DNA of 53,433 bases from Basidiobolus meristosporus CBS 931.73 (GCA_002104905.1 MCFE01000608.1:1-53433), one strand, 5' to 3'; counted from the stretch's first letter, positions 8,911-21,480 are shown. Notes: generated by a model from the letters alone, not told the origin. Numbers and translations: made by a program.

Positions 8911-11048
8911 CACCAATCATCATCAAGTATCGGATAATCAATAAGACAATTTATGCTGTTCGTGATTTACATGCACTTGGAGCGATAGTGTGTGTCAAGC
9001 TAGAGTTAACCGCCGGTGGCAGATCAAGGCAGTGGAAAAACTCTGCTGCTGGATAAACCGCTGGATAAACCGTATTAATGGCATAGATAATCATCCTTGC
9101 TTAACCTAACCCTGCTTGTTTCACTGGTAACAAGCACAGACAAGGGTAGTGGCACCATTACATACTCGATTGTGGTTACTGTTAGAGTTAAGCCACCAAA
9201 AAGTCTGGCTTCTATTGGAGCCATATACAAGTGATGTTCAAAAGCCAGTGACAGGATCTACTGGAGAGAATAGAAAATCCGGGTAACTGTGGCTGGCATG
9301 AAGTAAGTACTTGGACTCAATGATGAATTATGTCAATTATCTAATTCTTCTCAAGGCTGGCACATCAAGAAATTTGGGGACTCTTCTAGTGCTCATTCTT
9401 TCTGTATGCAAGAACCCTTTTCATCTTCGACAGTTCTATAACTCCAACCTTTATCATCACCATGGCTAAGTCTACCCTTTTTGGACTACATTTGATGATG
9501 TGTTGAGTGTAAAAGGTCCATTTGTATTTTTACTAGATTTGGCAAAAAATACTGTATTCTGCAACATGCCAATGTAATAGCTATGTGACATTCAGCTAAA
9601 ATCATGTTCTTACTATTTTGTACACTTCAGCAATTGGCTATAAGCAAATTCTTTGAATCCTCCATGTCACTTCTCTTAGAAAAGCTGTCTAGATGGGAGT
9701 ATCTGAAGTAACCACAGTGAAAAGTACCAACTTTGGACTTGGAGGAAATTTAGCCATGGATATTAGTTACCACTTGTATCATTGTTGGTCAGATTCCATT
9801 GATTGGTCAAATGGCACAGGTGATGAGTCAACACACCAATGGCAAAACCAAGTGTCCTGGGCTTTATACTTCCATATTGATGGTACTAAAGCTCACTGTG
9901 TTTGCTTGTTTCACACAGTAACTTTAGATTGCCTTCAGCCACACATTTGCTGCAATACATGTCAGTTATATTCCCCCCCACTCTGTAAACCACAGCAATT
10001 ACATTCCAATCATGTATCAGAACATCCCAGTTGTCTTAGGTGCTACCAGCCTACAAGGTATATCTGTTGCTGATTATGTACTCAACATCTCCAACCTGGC
10101 TTTCCCATCAAAAGTCTGAGCCATTACTTATAATTCCTCCAAGCCAGCTGCACAAGTCCTCACTTCTGAGGGAAGAATTATATGCAGATCATACCACAGC
10201 TATCCAGCATAAATATATCACATCTGAGAATCCTTGTTTTTTGTCAAACTGAGTGCAGATAGAAAAGTCTATCTTTGGTAGTTGATTATTTCTGAATTCA
10301 GGCTTTTTCTGTTATCATCTTTCATTTTGAAGCACTATCTGATGTTTGTCCTGTCCTTATGCAGCAGCTGTAGAAAGGTTGCTGCTGCCTTTGAAGGCAC
10401 TGATTACCTCATGTGGTGACTATCATTGCTTATTAAGGCATTTTCTTCTCCCATCTAAATCACACTGAACTTCCTTAGTGCTTTATCCAGGAGCCTTCTA
10501 TATATGTGATTTAAGGTCAGATCTTCAGTTCTGGACTCTAGGGCTGATGCAATGCCCTGAAACTTGCCTTTCAGACTATTCAGATGGTAACTATTACACC
10601 TTCATCAGTAGTTTGTAGACTCACTGATTCCATCTCATCAAGCAACTGAGTAATTCTGCTAATTAAACTTTTCTTTACTTATCCTGGGAGCATCTTTGCA
10701 GTAAAGAACTCTTGTCTAAGATATATTTTCTTAGCAGCTGGGCATGGCTGGTAGCTGTCTTCAATGCCTTCAGGCATTCTTTGTACTTTTGCTCTGAGCA
10801 TTGAATCTACATTTGTCTTTAACAATGGGACATATGCAGCTGAAGGCACTTTGTTCTTTCCTTTGGTACTTTTAGGATGGCATTCCTCACTCCATGACAA
10901 TATCTCAAAGGCCTCTGTCCTGTAGCAGCATCTTTATCTCCACCTTTAGACTTGGTAGTTAGATTTGTCCAACTTCTGAACAGGGGAAAACCCCAATTAC
11001 AACTAGCAGTAAACATTCTCAGAGAATGACAGCTTGGGGCTTATAGCC
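8911..11048. other. CpG-poor intergenic stretch with decayed sequence
   Basis: Apart from the outer HSP70 promoter, nothing here could be assigned. Open frames at 9693-10073 (plus) and about 10680-11016 (minus) have repeat-like composition, few CpG and no family motif. I take them as remnants of old mobile DNA but cannot name the type. Confidence 0.4.
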
Positions 11049-11926
11049 TGTTGTAAGAGTCTTGGCAATATCAAAAGTGATTGGGACGGATAAGCAGACT
11101 GTGTGATTATTCACACTTGATCAATTGCTGAATGTGTGATGAGTATAAAATACTACTTTTACTATGGTTTTGGCAAATAACAAGCCAGTAAAGTATAGTC
11201 TCAAGAAGGCCCCAAAGAGCATGTGTGCAAGCTTGGGCTGTATGAGCAATGTGAGAAGTTGGGTTTTTTAGGCACCTGATATTTTTGGTGAAAATATCAT
11301 TAGTAAATCCTAACAAGGAATTTGGTTGGAATTCTTTGAGATCTGTAGACCTATGAGCTAAGTGACTATTTTAGGTTTATGTTTGTAACCAATTACTATA
11401 TTTGTAACACCTAAGAGCATAGGTGTAAAGTTTGGGACTGTTTGGTTAACTTTAGAGAAGCTTCATGTCCTAAGTACCTGATGTTTTGGTGAAATTATTT
11501 CAGGTAAATCTTGGCAAGGAGTTTGGTCAAGAGTTTTCTAAGATCTGTAGACTATAATCTAAGTGAATGTGTAATGTGAATATCTTGGTGTAAATACAAT
11601 ATTTGTAACAATTGGTAGAACTAAGTAGATTGTGTGGTTTTCATTCAATGAATTAGCAATGTAAAAGTGATATTTTCACTTTAGCATGGTCTTGGCAAAA
11701 CAAACATATAGAACATGCCTATGATGACTCCATGTAGTCTATGTGCATAGTGTAGGTCTGTTTCAATTATTTTAAATTATTTGGTGTACTGGGTATCTGA
11801 TATTTTGGTTAAAATATTGCAAATATCCCTAGAAGAAATTTGGCCAGAATCCTCTAATATATGCTGACAATGAGCTAGGTGACCAAGTATGGTGAGTATT
11901 TAGGAGTAATTTTGAGATTTGCAACA
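11049..11926 (+). repeat. Three repeat-E copies in tandem
   Basis: Copy 1 (11049-11409) starts TGTTGTAAGAGTCTTGG and ends TTTGTAACA. Copy 2 (about 11410-11610) lacks the 5' half. Copy 3 (about 11611-11926) has the start missing and ends GCAACA. All share AAGCTTGGG and CTGATATTTTGG-like blocks with the E copies elsewhere. They are diverged from each other and nearly free of CpG. Confidence 0.6.
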
Positions 11927-12154
11927 TATATTTAGGTAACAGTTCAATTTTTCATGTAGGGAATATGCACCTATGAATTTGACATTTCTTCATACAGGGA
12001 ACAATAGAGGATACCTAGGTGCACTCAACTTAATATTGCAATGATGAAATTTGTGCATTTACCTTCAGACAGTCATTGTCTAAAGGTAAATCTAAACATG
12101 TTTAGACAGAATTAGGGCTAGTTGATTTGAGTATTTAGTTATGTAAGAGTGTTT

Positions 12155-12495
12155 TAAGCTTTGTAATTGCACCTAAATATTCCCTTAACTTGATCACTTA
12201 CATCATGGTTTACAAATCTTAGAGTATTATGCTCAAATTCTTTGTAAGGGTTTATTCTGAATACTTCACCAAACCATTTGGTATCTCTAGGAATAAGAAG
12301 TCCCAAACTTAAGTTAAGACTCCCTAGCCTAGCACACATTTTCTTGGTACCCTCCTGAGCAAAACTACCTGTTTATCTTGCCAAGACCATGTAAAGTACT
12401 AATACAACCTTAACATTTGATAAATCATCAAGTGAAAACCATGTAATCTATTTATTCTCTCTATCACTTGTGGTATCAGCAAAACTCTTACAACA
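12155..12495 (-). repeat. Repeat E, inverted copy
   Basis: Read on the minus strand it begins TGTTGTAAGAGTTT and contains the AAGTTTGGGACTT block. With the plus-strand copies just upstream it makes an inverted arrangement. Confidence 0.55.
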
Positions 12496-12726
12496 CAAAC
12501 TAGCATTGAGGTGGTACATAACAGTCAGATGAATAGATCCAGAATTATTCAACATTGCAGTTGAAAATTCAAAACTCCTACTTTGAAAAAATACAGTTGA
12601 CATCAAAAGTCCACTTGCAGCATATATATACCATTGTCATGCATTACAGTATTTTATTGCAATAACTTATTGACTCATAATTTCATTGCATTAGTAAATT
12701 TTGCTGTATTACCCATGCCTCTTTCC

Positions 12727-13948
12727 TTATTGAAACGTGAGTGAATAAGGGCGCAGTGCACCCAAAATTTTGCCAACGAAGTCAAACTCATCCTTGGAGT
12801 TTTCCAAAAGCATCTCTGCCCTTGACTCGCCAAGCAACCTACCTGTCAACGCAGAATGCAGTACAGAAAACCTAGACGCTGTAACATGTGCAGTTTAGTG
12901 TGGTGCTTAGGGAAAAGTGTTAGAGGAAAGATAGGTACCTAGAATTTTCTTCCCATCAGGAATGGCACTATAATACAGCTCTTTCAAGCAAATATTTGCC
13001 TCAGCCGATATGCAGCCAATAGATAGCAACAGTAAATCAATGTGAAGCAATTGACCTATAGAATCCCTTCTCCACACGGAAAGCAGCTGGTCACGCACTA
13101 TCTTAGTGATTGGCGGAAATTGACTGGCACATAGCTGCTGGATCCACCGAAGAAGTAAACCGGCCACCTCCTCTCGAAATGTATCCCTGCCTGAACGAAT
13201 CGTGATGTGCTGGGAGCAGGATGCTAGACTACTGCCAATCCTGATCAACCGCTCAATATTTGTGGATAGCTCAACTACTGCTCTTCCCTATCGTTGGTCA
13301 GTGAAAACCACGCTGTAAAAGTCTAGAATAAGGACGGTACCTGACTCTGGGCAAGGGTAACTGTCTTCAGTGCCGCTTCCTTTGTACAACCAGTGGCCTG
13401 TTGAAGCTGACTAATAGTCGAACTTAGATCCCCCGCTTGGCCCATCCAAAGAACACAGGCGAAGACAGTTTGTTCGACCTCTTTGTGAGATATATATGAG
13501 CCGGCCACTAAGGACTCCTCTCTAATGCTACGTGATTCCAAGGTTTGTTGTGACCATCGGGGAGGGGAGGAAAGATATGTTTCGAGAATAAACTTAAAAA
13601 CTGTGGCAATGGTCTCTTTTATAGCGGCTGATAGGTCTTCTGGCAGTGCTTCCAACGCAAGTGTCCTAGTATGTCTTGGTAGGTAATTTTGTCTAGTTCT
13701 TTTGCTCCACTACTATAGAATTACCTGTCTTCGATTGTGTCTTTGGGACAGAGTAATTCCTGGTACTCATCGCGATTATTGGTTACTGAAGTCAGAAAAG
13801 CCAGTAATAGCTCAGCTTCCACTGAAGCTGTTAGGAGATACTTATGATAATGAGGTGCTTGGTGCAAGTATTGGGAAAGAGCAATATTTTTCTGCAACTT
13901 ATCAGTTATTAGAGAATCCATGAATACCCTTGTGTCTAAATACACTAA
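12727..13948 (-). CDS. Unidentified helical protein, last four exons (349 codons, 5' end missing)
   Basis: Four exons join in one frame on the minus strand: 13948-13725, 13665-13341, 13287-12939 and 12878-12727 (stop TAA at 12729-12727). The introns are 59, 53 and 60 bp. All start with GTA and end with AG, and the phases fit exactly (1050 nt in total). The product is leucine-rich and apparently all-helical, with no transmembrane segment, for example AVVELSTNIERLIRIG in exon 3 and a C-terminus ending LGALRPYSLTFQ. It suggests a HEAT-like scaffold, but I recognise no family. The first exon here is preceded by a good acceptor (GCTAACAG), so earlier exons must exist. Upstream DNA is AT-rich and repeat-like, and the gene may be cut. 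A possible 5' exon lies at 15231-15043. Confidence 0.6.
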
Positions 13949-15042
13949 CTGTTAGCAACTGAAAAGTACTATCCTCCTTCTTATCCATTATATCTCTGCT
14001 GTCAGTATATCTCTACCCTAGGATCATTATACTTTATTTAGCAAAATCAAGCTCACCACTGGTACAAAGGTTGGCTAATTTTGTATCTCTCAGTACAACA
14101 AAATGACGTGGACAATGCTTATCAAATCAACCCCATGTTTCTAAATGTTTAGTTTATCATTTGATTTGATAGCTATACACTTGTTAGACATAATAATAAG
14201 TAGATTGACGGTAGAAATTATATTGAAGCAGTTTATACTATACATTTCTCTACATCAAATTTATTGTGTATTGCCTGCATATAAGAGGACTCTTTTTCTA
14301 GATGTATTGGAAAAAATGAAAACAAAACTGTGACATCAAATATCTTCTCATCACTAAGCCTCAGTAGGTTGGCAACATACTGTCTATGAATTGGGCAGCT
14401 TCATAACTAATGCACAACAACTAGTAGTGATTAAGAGTTTGATGCATAGATTTTGTAACCCAATGAAGAACACAGTCAACAGGCTTGTATATAATAAGAG
14501 CTTGTGAACTCCAGATTGCATGATAATACTCTTAGGACTTGATATCAATGTGCAAAGTAAATAATTTGATATCATCACAGTTTCAAAAAAGTACTTTACT
14601 TTGAATCCTAGGCAGGCCCATTCTTATGTTCTTTGTTCCTAGAAAGTATTCTCATTACCAATATAACACTTCGAGAGCAGTATCACACACTTCAAGAGCA
14701 GTAACCATGAGCAGACATATACACATGTATTAAGGGAAATCTTGCTTGAAATCAGCAAATTAGAAGGGTACAGGATTGCAAACTTCACAGCATTATATCA
14801 TGGTTATGATCAAAGTCAAGAAACCTAATACAATACTAGTAAACCTGCAAATCTGCGGTTGGTGAGATTGCAGCCAGCATGAGGCTTGTCTTATATAGCA
14901 GCTTCAATCTTATACAATTGGTTGTAGATTTTGCTGATGCTGACGAAACAATATAGAATGAAGTCGGGTATTTTGAGTGGCTATGAATTATGCGAATTGA
15001 CTCTCAGAGTCAGAAATTGAAATGACTGGTTGCGGCATTGTC
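13949..15042. other. AT-rich stretch without recognisable gene
   Basis: This tract is low in CpG and contains no ORF or repeat I could assign. It separates the four-exon minus-strand gene from its possible upstream exon, so it may be an insertion or a large decayed intron. Confidence 0.35.
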
Positions 15043-15231
15043 TCATTCCTGGCGAATCAGTAGAGAAACGATATCGAGCATTTTTGTGGCTGTGCGATTG
15101 ATCGATTGATTTCGAGTGGACTCTTTAAAAGGTATTTGCGGGGATATGCAGGTTGATGAATGGCCAGAATGTACATCGAACACATGATCCATATCTGGTT
15201 CAATTTGAAACACAGCTAATGCAGTCATCAT
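15043..15231 (-). CDS. Small hypothetical ORF, possible 5' exon
   Basis: The 62-codon ORF begins with two Met codons. It has hydrophilic, varied composition and more CpG than its surroundings. It lies in the same orientation as the exon series at 12727-13948 and could be that gene's first exon. However, I see no GT donor near its end that would join it in frame. No TATA box is obvious. Treat as tentative. Confidence 0.25.
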   Translation of the reverse strand: MMTALAVFQIEPDMDHVFDVHSGHSSTCISPQIPFKESTRNQSINRTATKMLDIVSLLIRQE

Positions 15232-15581
15232 CTTTTACTAGACAAACGAAGCGCTCCAGTCATGTGATGCATCAATATATCTTCCCATAAATGCTCACTG
15301 ATCTACACTACTAAGGTATTTTCTCCCCTTGGCACTAGACTCGGAGGTTTCCGTTTGTAGTTTCAACAGAACAGATATGCATAGATGGAAACAGCACGAA
15401 ATCAATGGTTCAATCAAGCAGCACTTTCTCCAAGATAGGCAATGCAGTAATGAGTGTGTCAAGTGTGTATATGGGGCTTATTTTCCCATCATACAGAATA
15501 GCCCGATATCCATCGGTTCCCAAGTCCATATATTAGCCACCATTCTATTTGGACAGGTTAGAATTTATGACAACTCCTATC
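15232..15581. other. Intergenic stretch
   Basis: I see no supported gene here. Short open frames are present but have no start context, motif or conservation within the window. Confidence 0.4.
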
Positions 15582-16446
15582 CTAGCATGCAATACCCGAG
15601 CTGAACAGATCATGCTCAGCCTTGCGTCTTCTAACTAGCCCTGGAAGCACCCTACCACCTCCGTACACCCATAGCCCAAACTCTGCCTCTGCAGCGTTAT
15701 TGTTTTCTTGGTTGATTAGCCTGCGCATGTTGGAGTTGCGGAGACCCCCCACACCCGACATTGAACGAGAACGATACCAATGAAGAACTCTGTTTGAGGT
15801 GATAGGGACCAATATGAGCTCACTGACACATTCCTCGAACTCGGCCATATCTCGTCGCAGCAAATCCTCACCTCGAGCAACAAAAAGAGGTGGATAGATA
15901 TTGGCACAATGGGTGGGGTCCGAATGGCAAGTATGGCCATAGCCAATGGTCCTGATGCCCGCTGGGCCAATGTAGAAGTTGGGGAACCAACCCTCAATGC
16001 TTTGCACCAAGTCTAAGTCCGCTTGGTTGATGTGACCACTTCTATCACCTCCATTCCTCCCACTGCCCCCGTTCCGGTCTCGATGTATTTGTCAAACACT
16101 CAGTTCCCACTGGTCAGCTAGTCCTAAATATCATAGCCATTCACGAACTCTCCAGTTCCTTGGCATTGAATGCTAACCCAGTCTCCTTGTTCAGTGTTCC
16201 TACCTGCAGGTAGCCTGTTCCTGCGCCTGAGCGGACTCTCCCTCCGTCATCGCGGATCGGGAATGCGTTCCCATCTGCCTCAGAACACCTTGGCACGCCA
16301 AAAAAGATGGAAAGGCTGTACACGTAGAGGGCAGTGCTGGATCGTGAGTGAACGAATACATGGTATCCAATGCTCCACGACTGGGGAGAATAGCACCCTG
16401 TGATATGGCACAGCTTAACCGAGCGGGGCTTTCCGAAACCATGCAC
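15582..16446 (-). pseudogene. GH24 (T4-type) lysozyme/muramidase with SH3-like domain, disrupted
   Basis: GH24 enzymes cleave bacterial peptidoglycan between MurNAc and GlcNAc. Fungal members are secreted, with an SH3b-like domain before the catalytic domain. Here the SH3b start reads RVRSGAGTGYLQVGTL (about 16240-16195). One frame over, its second half continues up to about 16060 with three in-frame stops, two of them TAG where Trp is expected. The catalytic part (16010-15598) has SIEGW, TIGYGHTC and the typical end GLVRRRKAEHDLF. The catalytic Glu and Thr positions are kept, but the Asp equivalent to T4 Asp20 is Gly (YIGPAG). A frameshift, three stops and a lost catalytic residue make it a pseudogene. 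TGG-to-TAG changes fit C-to-T decay on the other strand. Signal peptide limits are unclear. Confidence 0.85.
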
Positions 16447-16967
16447 GCTAGTTTATGTTAATGCGGCTCCAGAAGGACACGCATTACAGCATCTCATCAG
16501 TATTTACAAACGAGGCAAAGCTTTAGGCACAAACCCAAATCCAGGACTTCTTTGCACGTCGTACTTGGCTGATTGAACATGGAGCGCAAATGCTTCAACA
16601 CCCTACAGTATTGGACCTAATCTTGCTTCCTATATTGCAGCGCATCCATCTCTGAACGCTTGTGATTACATTGACCGACTTGCCATTGAACGGAACTAGT
16701 GCTTTCACCATGCATGAAAACTAGGTTGGATCTCCATGTTACTGCAGCTTTCCACATGCACGAAAACCATATTGGATGCGAAGTACGAAATTTGCGATCA
16801 TGAATCAGCAAACTGTATCAGTTATACAACCCTTTGTTAAGTATCCTACTATCTTGGAATGGCTGTTCATAGATATGTGATTCCACACAAACCAACAACA
16901 CTTCCAACATTTTCCGTGTGATCCAATATATACCGCTCTATTATGTAATCTTCATCATCATCTTTGG
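16447..16967. other. Intergenic stretch
   Basis: I found nothing assignable. A near-duplicate pair of short segments (CATGCATGAAAAC.. and CATGCACGAAAAC.., about 16709-16770) is the only visible structure. Confidence 0.4.
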
Positions 16968-17153
16968 TTGCAATTTCTCCAATCGCTTTCCACACCTGAA
17001 TACCTATCATGGGTCGAGTACGATCGATCTTGCTTCATTCTACTTCCCGATAAACACCCATTTAGTCAAGAGATACGAGCGCTGACGTCCACTGAAGCAC
17101 TAGAAATGCTTTCTGTATGGCAAGTTGATCATATGTCACCACCCCATCCATAG
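16968..17153 (+). pseudogene. Possible HSF-type DNA-binding domain fragment
   Basis: The translation FLQSLSTPEYLSWVEYDRS followed by CFILLPDKHPFSQEI resembles the first half of the heat-shock-factor DNA-binding domain (PEY..I.W...G.SF.I.....FS.EIL). The recognition-helix half (FKHxNFxSFVRQLN) does not follow in any frame I read, so at most a broken fragment remains. This is a motif impression and could be chance. Confidence 0.3.
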
Positions 17154-18869
17154 ATGCGATTGGAGGAAACAGGAGAATGGATTTGTCTGCTGACAAAAAA
17201 CCTCGATAATGGGAAATTCATGATGTATATCTGGTCGTTTGACAATCATTATCTCTGGATTTCTATCCAATAACGAGATCTGGATCTGGGTAAAAATAGA
17301 TTCTGAACTAGTTACACATGAATCCCGATACGATTTCTGCTTGTCTCATTCAACTATAAGCCTCCCATTGCTCGAGTGAAATCTCCTCGACTTCCACTCT
17401 ATGTATCTCGGCTACAACCTGGTTGTGTTGCGACTACTGAGAGAACATCAGAATCTCCATACGTTTAAGGGGGTTTCTGGCGCTTCGGTATTGCTAACAA
17501 TATAGAAATTAAGCTATTTCAGGACCATGTTGCATTGTATATATCCTATTGCTCCTCCATTCACATTGTTCTAGTAGCATTCTGCGATAAGCATCAATTC
17601 ACTGGACATAGATTTGGTCATTAACCCGATTGGAGACCGCGACAACTCAATCCGGATTGCTTGTAACACACATCCTTGGTATTTTCAATATGTTACAGCA
17701 GCTCTCTGCTGATTCATGACGAGGCTGAAACGTACTGAAGGTAGCTTTATTAGAACGATAACAGATAGTCACTAGTGACTGGAGGGAAATCTGTTGGGTG
17801 ATCCAAATGATCCTCGGTACGGTGTACTACGGGTAAGTAATGTGTGTTATGGTTGAGTAGCGTAACTTCAATATTCCAACAGCCTCTCGCCTCACTTGGA
17901 GCTTATTTTACGCACTTTGCATCGTGAGAACTCCCCTATATTAAACATGATTCCTACATCTACCAAGAGATGCTAACGGATGGATAGAAACAGCGGAGGA
18001 TGGCTGCGATAACCCTAAATTGAGCATGTAGTCCATAGAGATGTGATGGTGCAAGTAGCAGTGTCTGTCAGTCGTAAGTCGAGGATACGTCACTTGACTC
18101 TGCCGGCCAACAAGATAAAGTTGGCAGGGAGGTGAGGGTACAAGACCAGTGATACTAGTGAGTGTATAAGTAACTGATGGCACAAGCAACCGATATAGTG
18201 ACAGGGCTGGCTTCTGAGGACAAATTTAGAGCACCAAGAGCCGATAGAGCTTGTCTTGAAGGATATATCTAGAGTGCCAAGAGCCGATATAGAGTTTCAA
18301 GGAGCACTAACTTCCATGAGGGTGTGACATGCGTTGAATTGCACCCTGGTAACTCTAAGTAAGCTGCAGAGTTAAATCTTATTTTCTTCACTGACATATT
18401 TGGGGCCAGAGGCTGGGTTTTCTTCGATGACATATTTGGGACCAGAAGGCTGCAGGTTGCATTTTCTTCACTGACCTATTTGGAGCAGTAAGTTGCGGCG
18501 CTGTTAGGAATGTAAATGCTACGGCCTATTTCGCCACTACAGCATGGTAGAAAGCAGACCAGAGCTCAAGATTACATGCATTACCCTTATAGTGCGCCAT
18601 CCGCCATCACCAACTACTTGCTCGGCTCTGTCAAAACAGACCGGTCTAGCTCAATTAAGAAGATCCGTTTAAAACCGGGCTGATCACGGGATTTTGGTTG
18701 TCAAACAACTTGATCGATTTGTTACCTTTACTGTTCCTTAGTAGATCCATACTACACTCACATACCTCAGGAATGACTGTATGGTGACACTCCTGCGTAA
18801 TGATTTCGGGCAATAGCTATCTGTGCCGGGACATAGGGCCAGTGGGGGGGGGAGTACAGAGAGGCATTG
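17154..18869. other. Stretch without recognisable gene
   Basis: CpG content is normal here, unlike the decayed tracts, but no ORF carries a motif. The minus-strand ORF at 17941-18189 has no signal or domain. A small tandem repeat lies at 18381-18498, and a doubled AAGAGCCGATA motif lies at about 18236-18295. Confidence 0.4.
18381..18498. repeat. Three-unit imperfect tandem repeat (about 40 bp)
   Basis: The units start at 18381, 18418 and 18461, each with TTTTCTTC[AG]... followed by TGACATATTTGGG or TGACCTATTTGGA. The unit length varies from 37 to 43 bp. No ORF runs through the units. Confidence 0.6.
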
Positions 18870-19460
18870 TAATTATCAATCTATTTATCTAGCTCCTAGC
18901 TCGATCCCCTAGTATCACAGATCCCTGGTACCACCGACACTGTTTCAAAGGTATTTCAAGATGAAGTCCTTACTCCGGTAAGTCAGGTCCAAAAGCGTAC
19001 ATGTTCTCTTAAAAATATGCCTTCCATTGCTGTATACTACACTCATATCTCAGTAACTATGGTCTATGGGTAGACAGATGCGCCCAAGAAAACGCTCAAT
19101 CCGGAAGAAGAGTGTTTGACACCGTTATTCTGGAGATTGCCGACTTGATTCCTCATAGCTCATCTTATAATGGAAAGTGTGGAGCTTGGCTGGCATATCA
19201 ACGCATACACTGAAATATTACCGCACTTCTATTTCTCTCATCCAAAAAAGCTACATTGAAATGAATGTACAAACCTGCGGTGCTGTATGTGCTTGATATT
19301 GCTCTCAGTTTTCTTGCCACCAACGCAGTGATTGTAGCCTCGATTCGGGTCTATCATCTCAGCCCACCACTATGCCAATACTTAACCCACAGCTGATGCA
19401 CCGCTCTAGAGACATGAATAAATTGAATGTTCCAGCGTGAAAGTATGGCTGATATACATT
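18870..19460. repeat. Block segment D, copy A (CpG-preserved)
   Basis: This segment is homologous to 31125-31715 over about 590 bp. Shared blocks include CACTGTTTCAAAG, GTATACTACACTC/TTATACTACAATC, TTCTGGAGATT, AGCTCATCTTATAAT and ACTTAACCCACAGCTGATGCA. Copy A keeps CpG where the other copy has TpG or CpA. I found no ORF conserved between copies. Both copies are followed by repeat E, so the duplication is larger than D itself. Confidence 0.75.
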
Positions 19461-19464
19461 AAGA

Positions 19465-19640
19465 TTATGATTAGGAAGACCCCAACAATACGTGCGCAAA
19501 GTTTGGGGCTGTTTGGACAACTTTCAAATATTAATGACCTAGGAAACCGATATTTTGGCTAAATATTCTAAGTATCTCTCAACAGGGAATATGGCCAGAG
19601 CTCTCTAAGTGTACAGAAAGCATAACTGCTACATGGTCAC
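19465..19640 (+). repeat. Repeat E fragment next to segment D, copy A
   Basis: The blocks CAAAGTTTGGGGCTGTTTGGACAAC (split over the line), CCGATATTTTGG and CCAGAGCTCTCTAAG match other E copies. The same junction with segment D is seen near 32345 and was duplicated with the block. Confidence 0.6.
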
Positions 19641-20599
19641 TAATAGTAATAGCGCAGATGGTAGATATCTTAATATAAGTGGCGTTGTAGTGGCATTGCA
19701 GTGACATCTCCAGTGTATATTTCCATGGGTAAAGTCTTATGAATGTATGCTGCGGATAAACTTCACCACTAGTCACTACTCTAATGAATGAAAAGTAACT
19801 AAACTTCTTATCCCACTTAGTCGTCGTAAAGAATACAACATATTTCAATTCCCAAGTGGGGCAGCAAAGTTGAGTACTGAGGTATCTGAGTAATATAGAG
19901 GTAAAGCAAAGGCATGGTAGTTGGCATTTGGGTAATTGAATTTGTCAAGTGATGGCACTTTGTATTTCTAGCACAAGTCAATGTGGGTAAACAGATTGTA
20001 AGATTCACTCTATATTGCACCTGGAAGTGTGGACCAGTAGGCGCTCAGCAGCAATTCACCAAATTTGCCATGCTCTTTCTAGGTACAATAACTGAGGCTG
20101 CTACAGCTGGGTCAAAGGAATGCGGATTCGAACTCACGTATCACCTTATCCTGATGGTGGCTTGGTGTTGTGGCATTATGCTAATGGCTGCTTCATGTGC
20201 CCTTTACTACTAAGTATAGTGGCTTCCCTCCTAAAGTGCTAAGTCTTAGGCCAAGCTTGGAGAAATGATCTAGAAATCGTGAATGGTTACAGTTGAGGCC
20301 AAATCTGCAACATTACCTGAGGAAACGAGTTTGACAACATATTGACTGACAATGATTAAATGAGTAATTGCACGGAAAATATAGGAATCACTATCCTTCT
20401 CAACATATTTTTCCATTGAATAGCGAGGCAAGGAGCGTAATCAACTTCGATTCTGAGGCCATAGCCCATTGCCAAAATTCATCAACGGAAAGTCCAACTC
20501 AAAGCCATTAGAACCATCACACATTTATAGTCTCTATGGCCCTGGCTGATGTCTTACCGTACTGGCTAAACACAACCGTGAGTATTTCCTTCTTGCCAG
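19641..20599. other. Stretch without recognisable gene
   Basis: Short ORFs on both strands (19817-20020 minus, 19983-20213 plus) have no motif or conserved partner in the window. I see nothing firm. Confidence 0.35.
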
Positions 20600-21140
20600 T
20601 CATTGGTGACAAGGATTTGCACCAATTAGCAACGAGTCTGTTCTTGTAATAAAAGGTTATATAATAAACCTGCCCAAAAGAATGACCGTGGTAGTCGGTG
20701 GCTGAGCTCTTAATCCAACGCTGTACTCCATCTGTGGCAGGGTGAAGTTAGCAATAGATAAGAGCATGTGTCTAGCAAGAAAGCATTGCTATCCAAGCTA
20801 TCGATTGTAGTGGCATAATTAAGTGAACAGTCACATTTGGCTTGTTTCTTGACAAATAACTAATTGAAAACGCGTATACTACAAGAAATTCCAAGGCAGC
20901 CTCAACTATCCCAAGCACTATCCACTCAATATCCCCAACTCTTGGCAAACAACTAATCAATTTATTCTCGCCTGTACTGTGCTGTACACCACATGACAGT
21001 CGTATTGTTCACCAACCAGCAACAACCCTAGGTTCTTCTAATAACAGGTTAATTAAATAAGCCTGCCCCAAAGCTTGACTGTGGTGGCTGCTCTCCAGTT
21101 GCGGCAGGGTAAGATCAGCAATATATATAAGCATGTGTAT
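20600..21140. repeat. Local duplication of the ORF-U promoter region
   Basis: About 20620-20790 and 21000-21140 share CACCA..AGCAAC, TTAATAAA-like ends, CCTGCCCMAAAG, GACYGTGGTGG/GACCGTGGTAG, GGCAGGGTRA and AAGAGCATGTGT-TAGCAAGAA in the same order. Both correspond to 34545-34645 upstream of ORF U in block B. This suggests an extra partial copy in block A. Confidence 0.55.
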
Positions 21141-21480
21141 AGCAAGAAATCAACACTACCAAAGGACAATACCTTGCAGGCAATGATAGGACTATCGTAA
21201 GAGATACTTGCCTTAAAGATGGAACAAAGATACCAAGCTCACAGGACAAAGTACCATCCAGGAAAGCTACACTGATACAAAGGGAGAAAAACCCGTTGAA
21301 AATGAAAGACAACGACCTTGGAGTCTATCGACGGTAATCTTTAAGCTCATTAGTAAACAATTACCAAAGTCCTTACTAATACGGATAGCTATTGCAAAAA
21401 CTGAGAGAATTTTGAATGATATTAAGGATATCATTGACCAGATCGCCCTCATTCTTCACACTTTGAAGTACAACATATAC
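21115..21480 (+). pseudogene. Decayed copy of ORF U, block A
   Basis: It aligns with 34613-35020 in block B: GATGGAACAAAGATACC, CATCCAGGAAAGCTACACTGA and GGAGTCTATCGACGGTAAT. The start used in block B is lost and an early stop follows the upstream ATG. The function of U is unknown. Confidence 0.5.
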
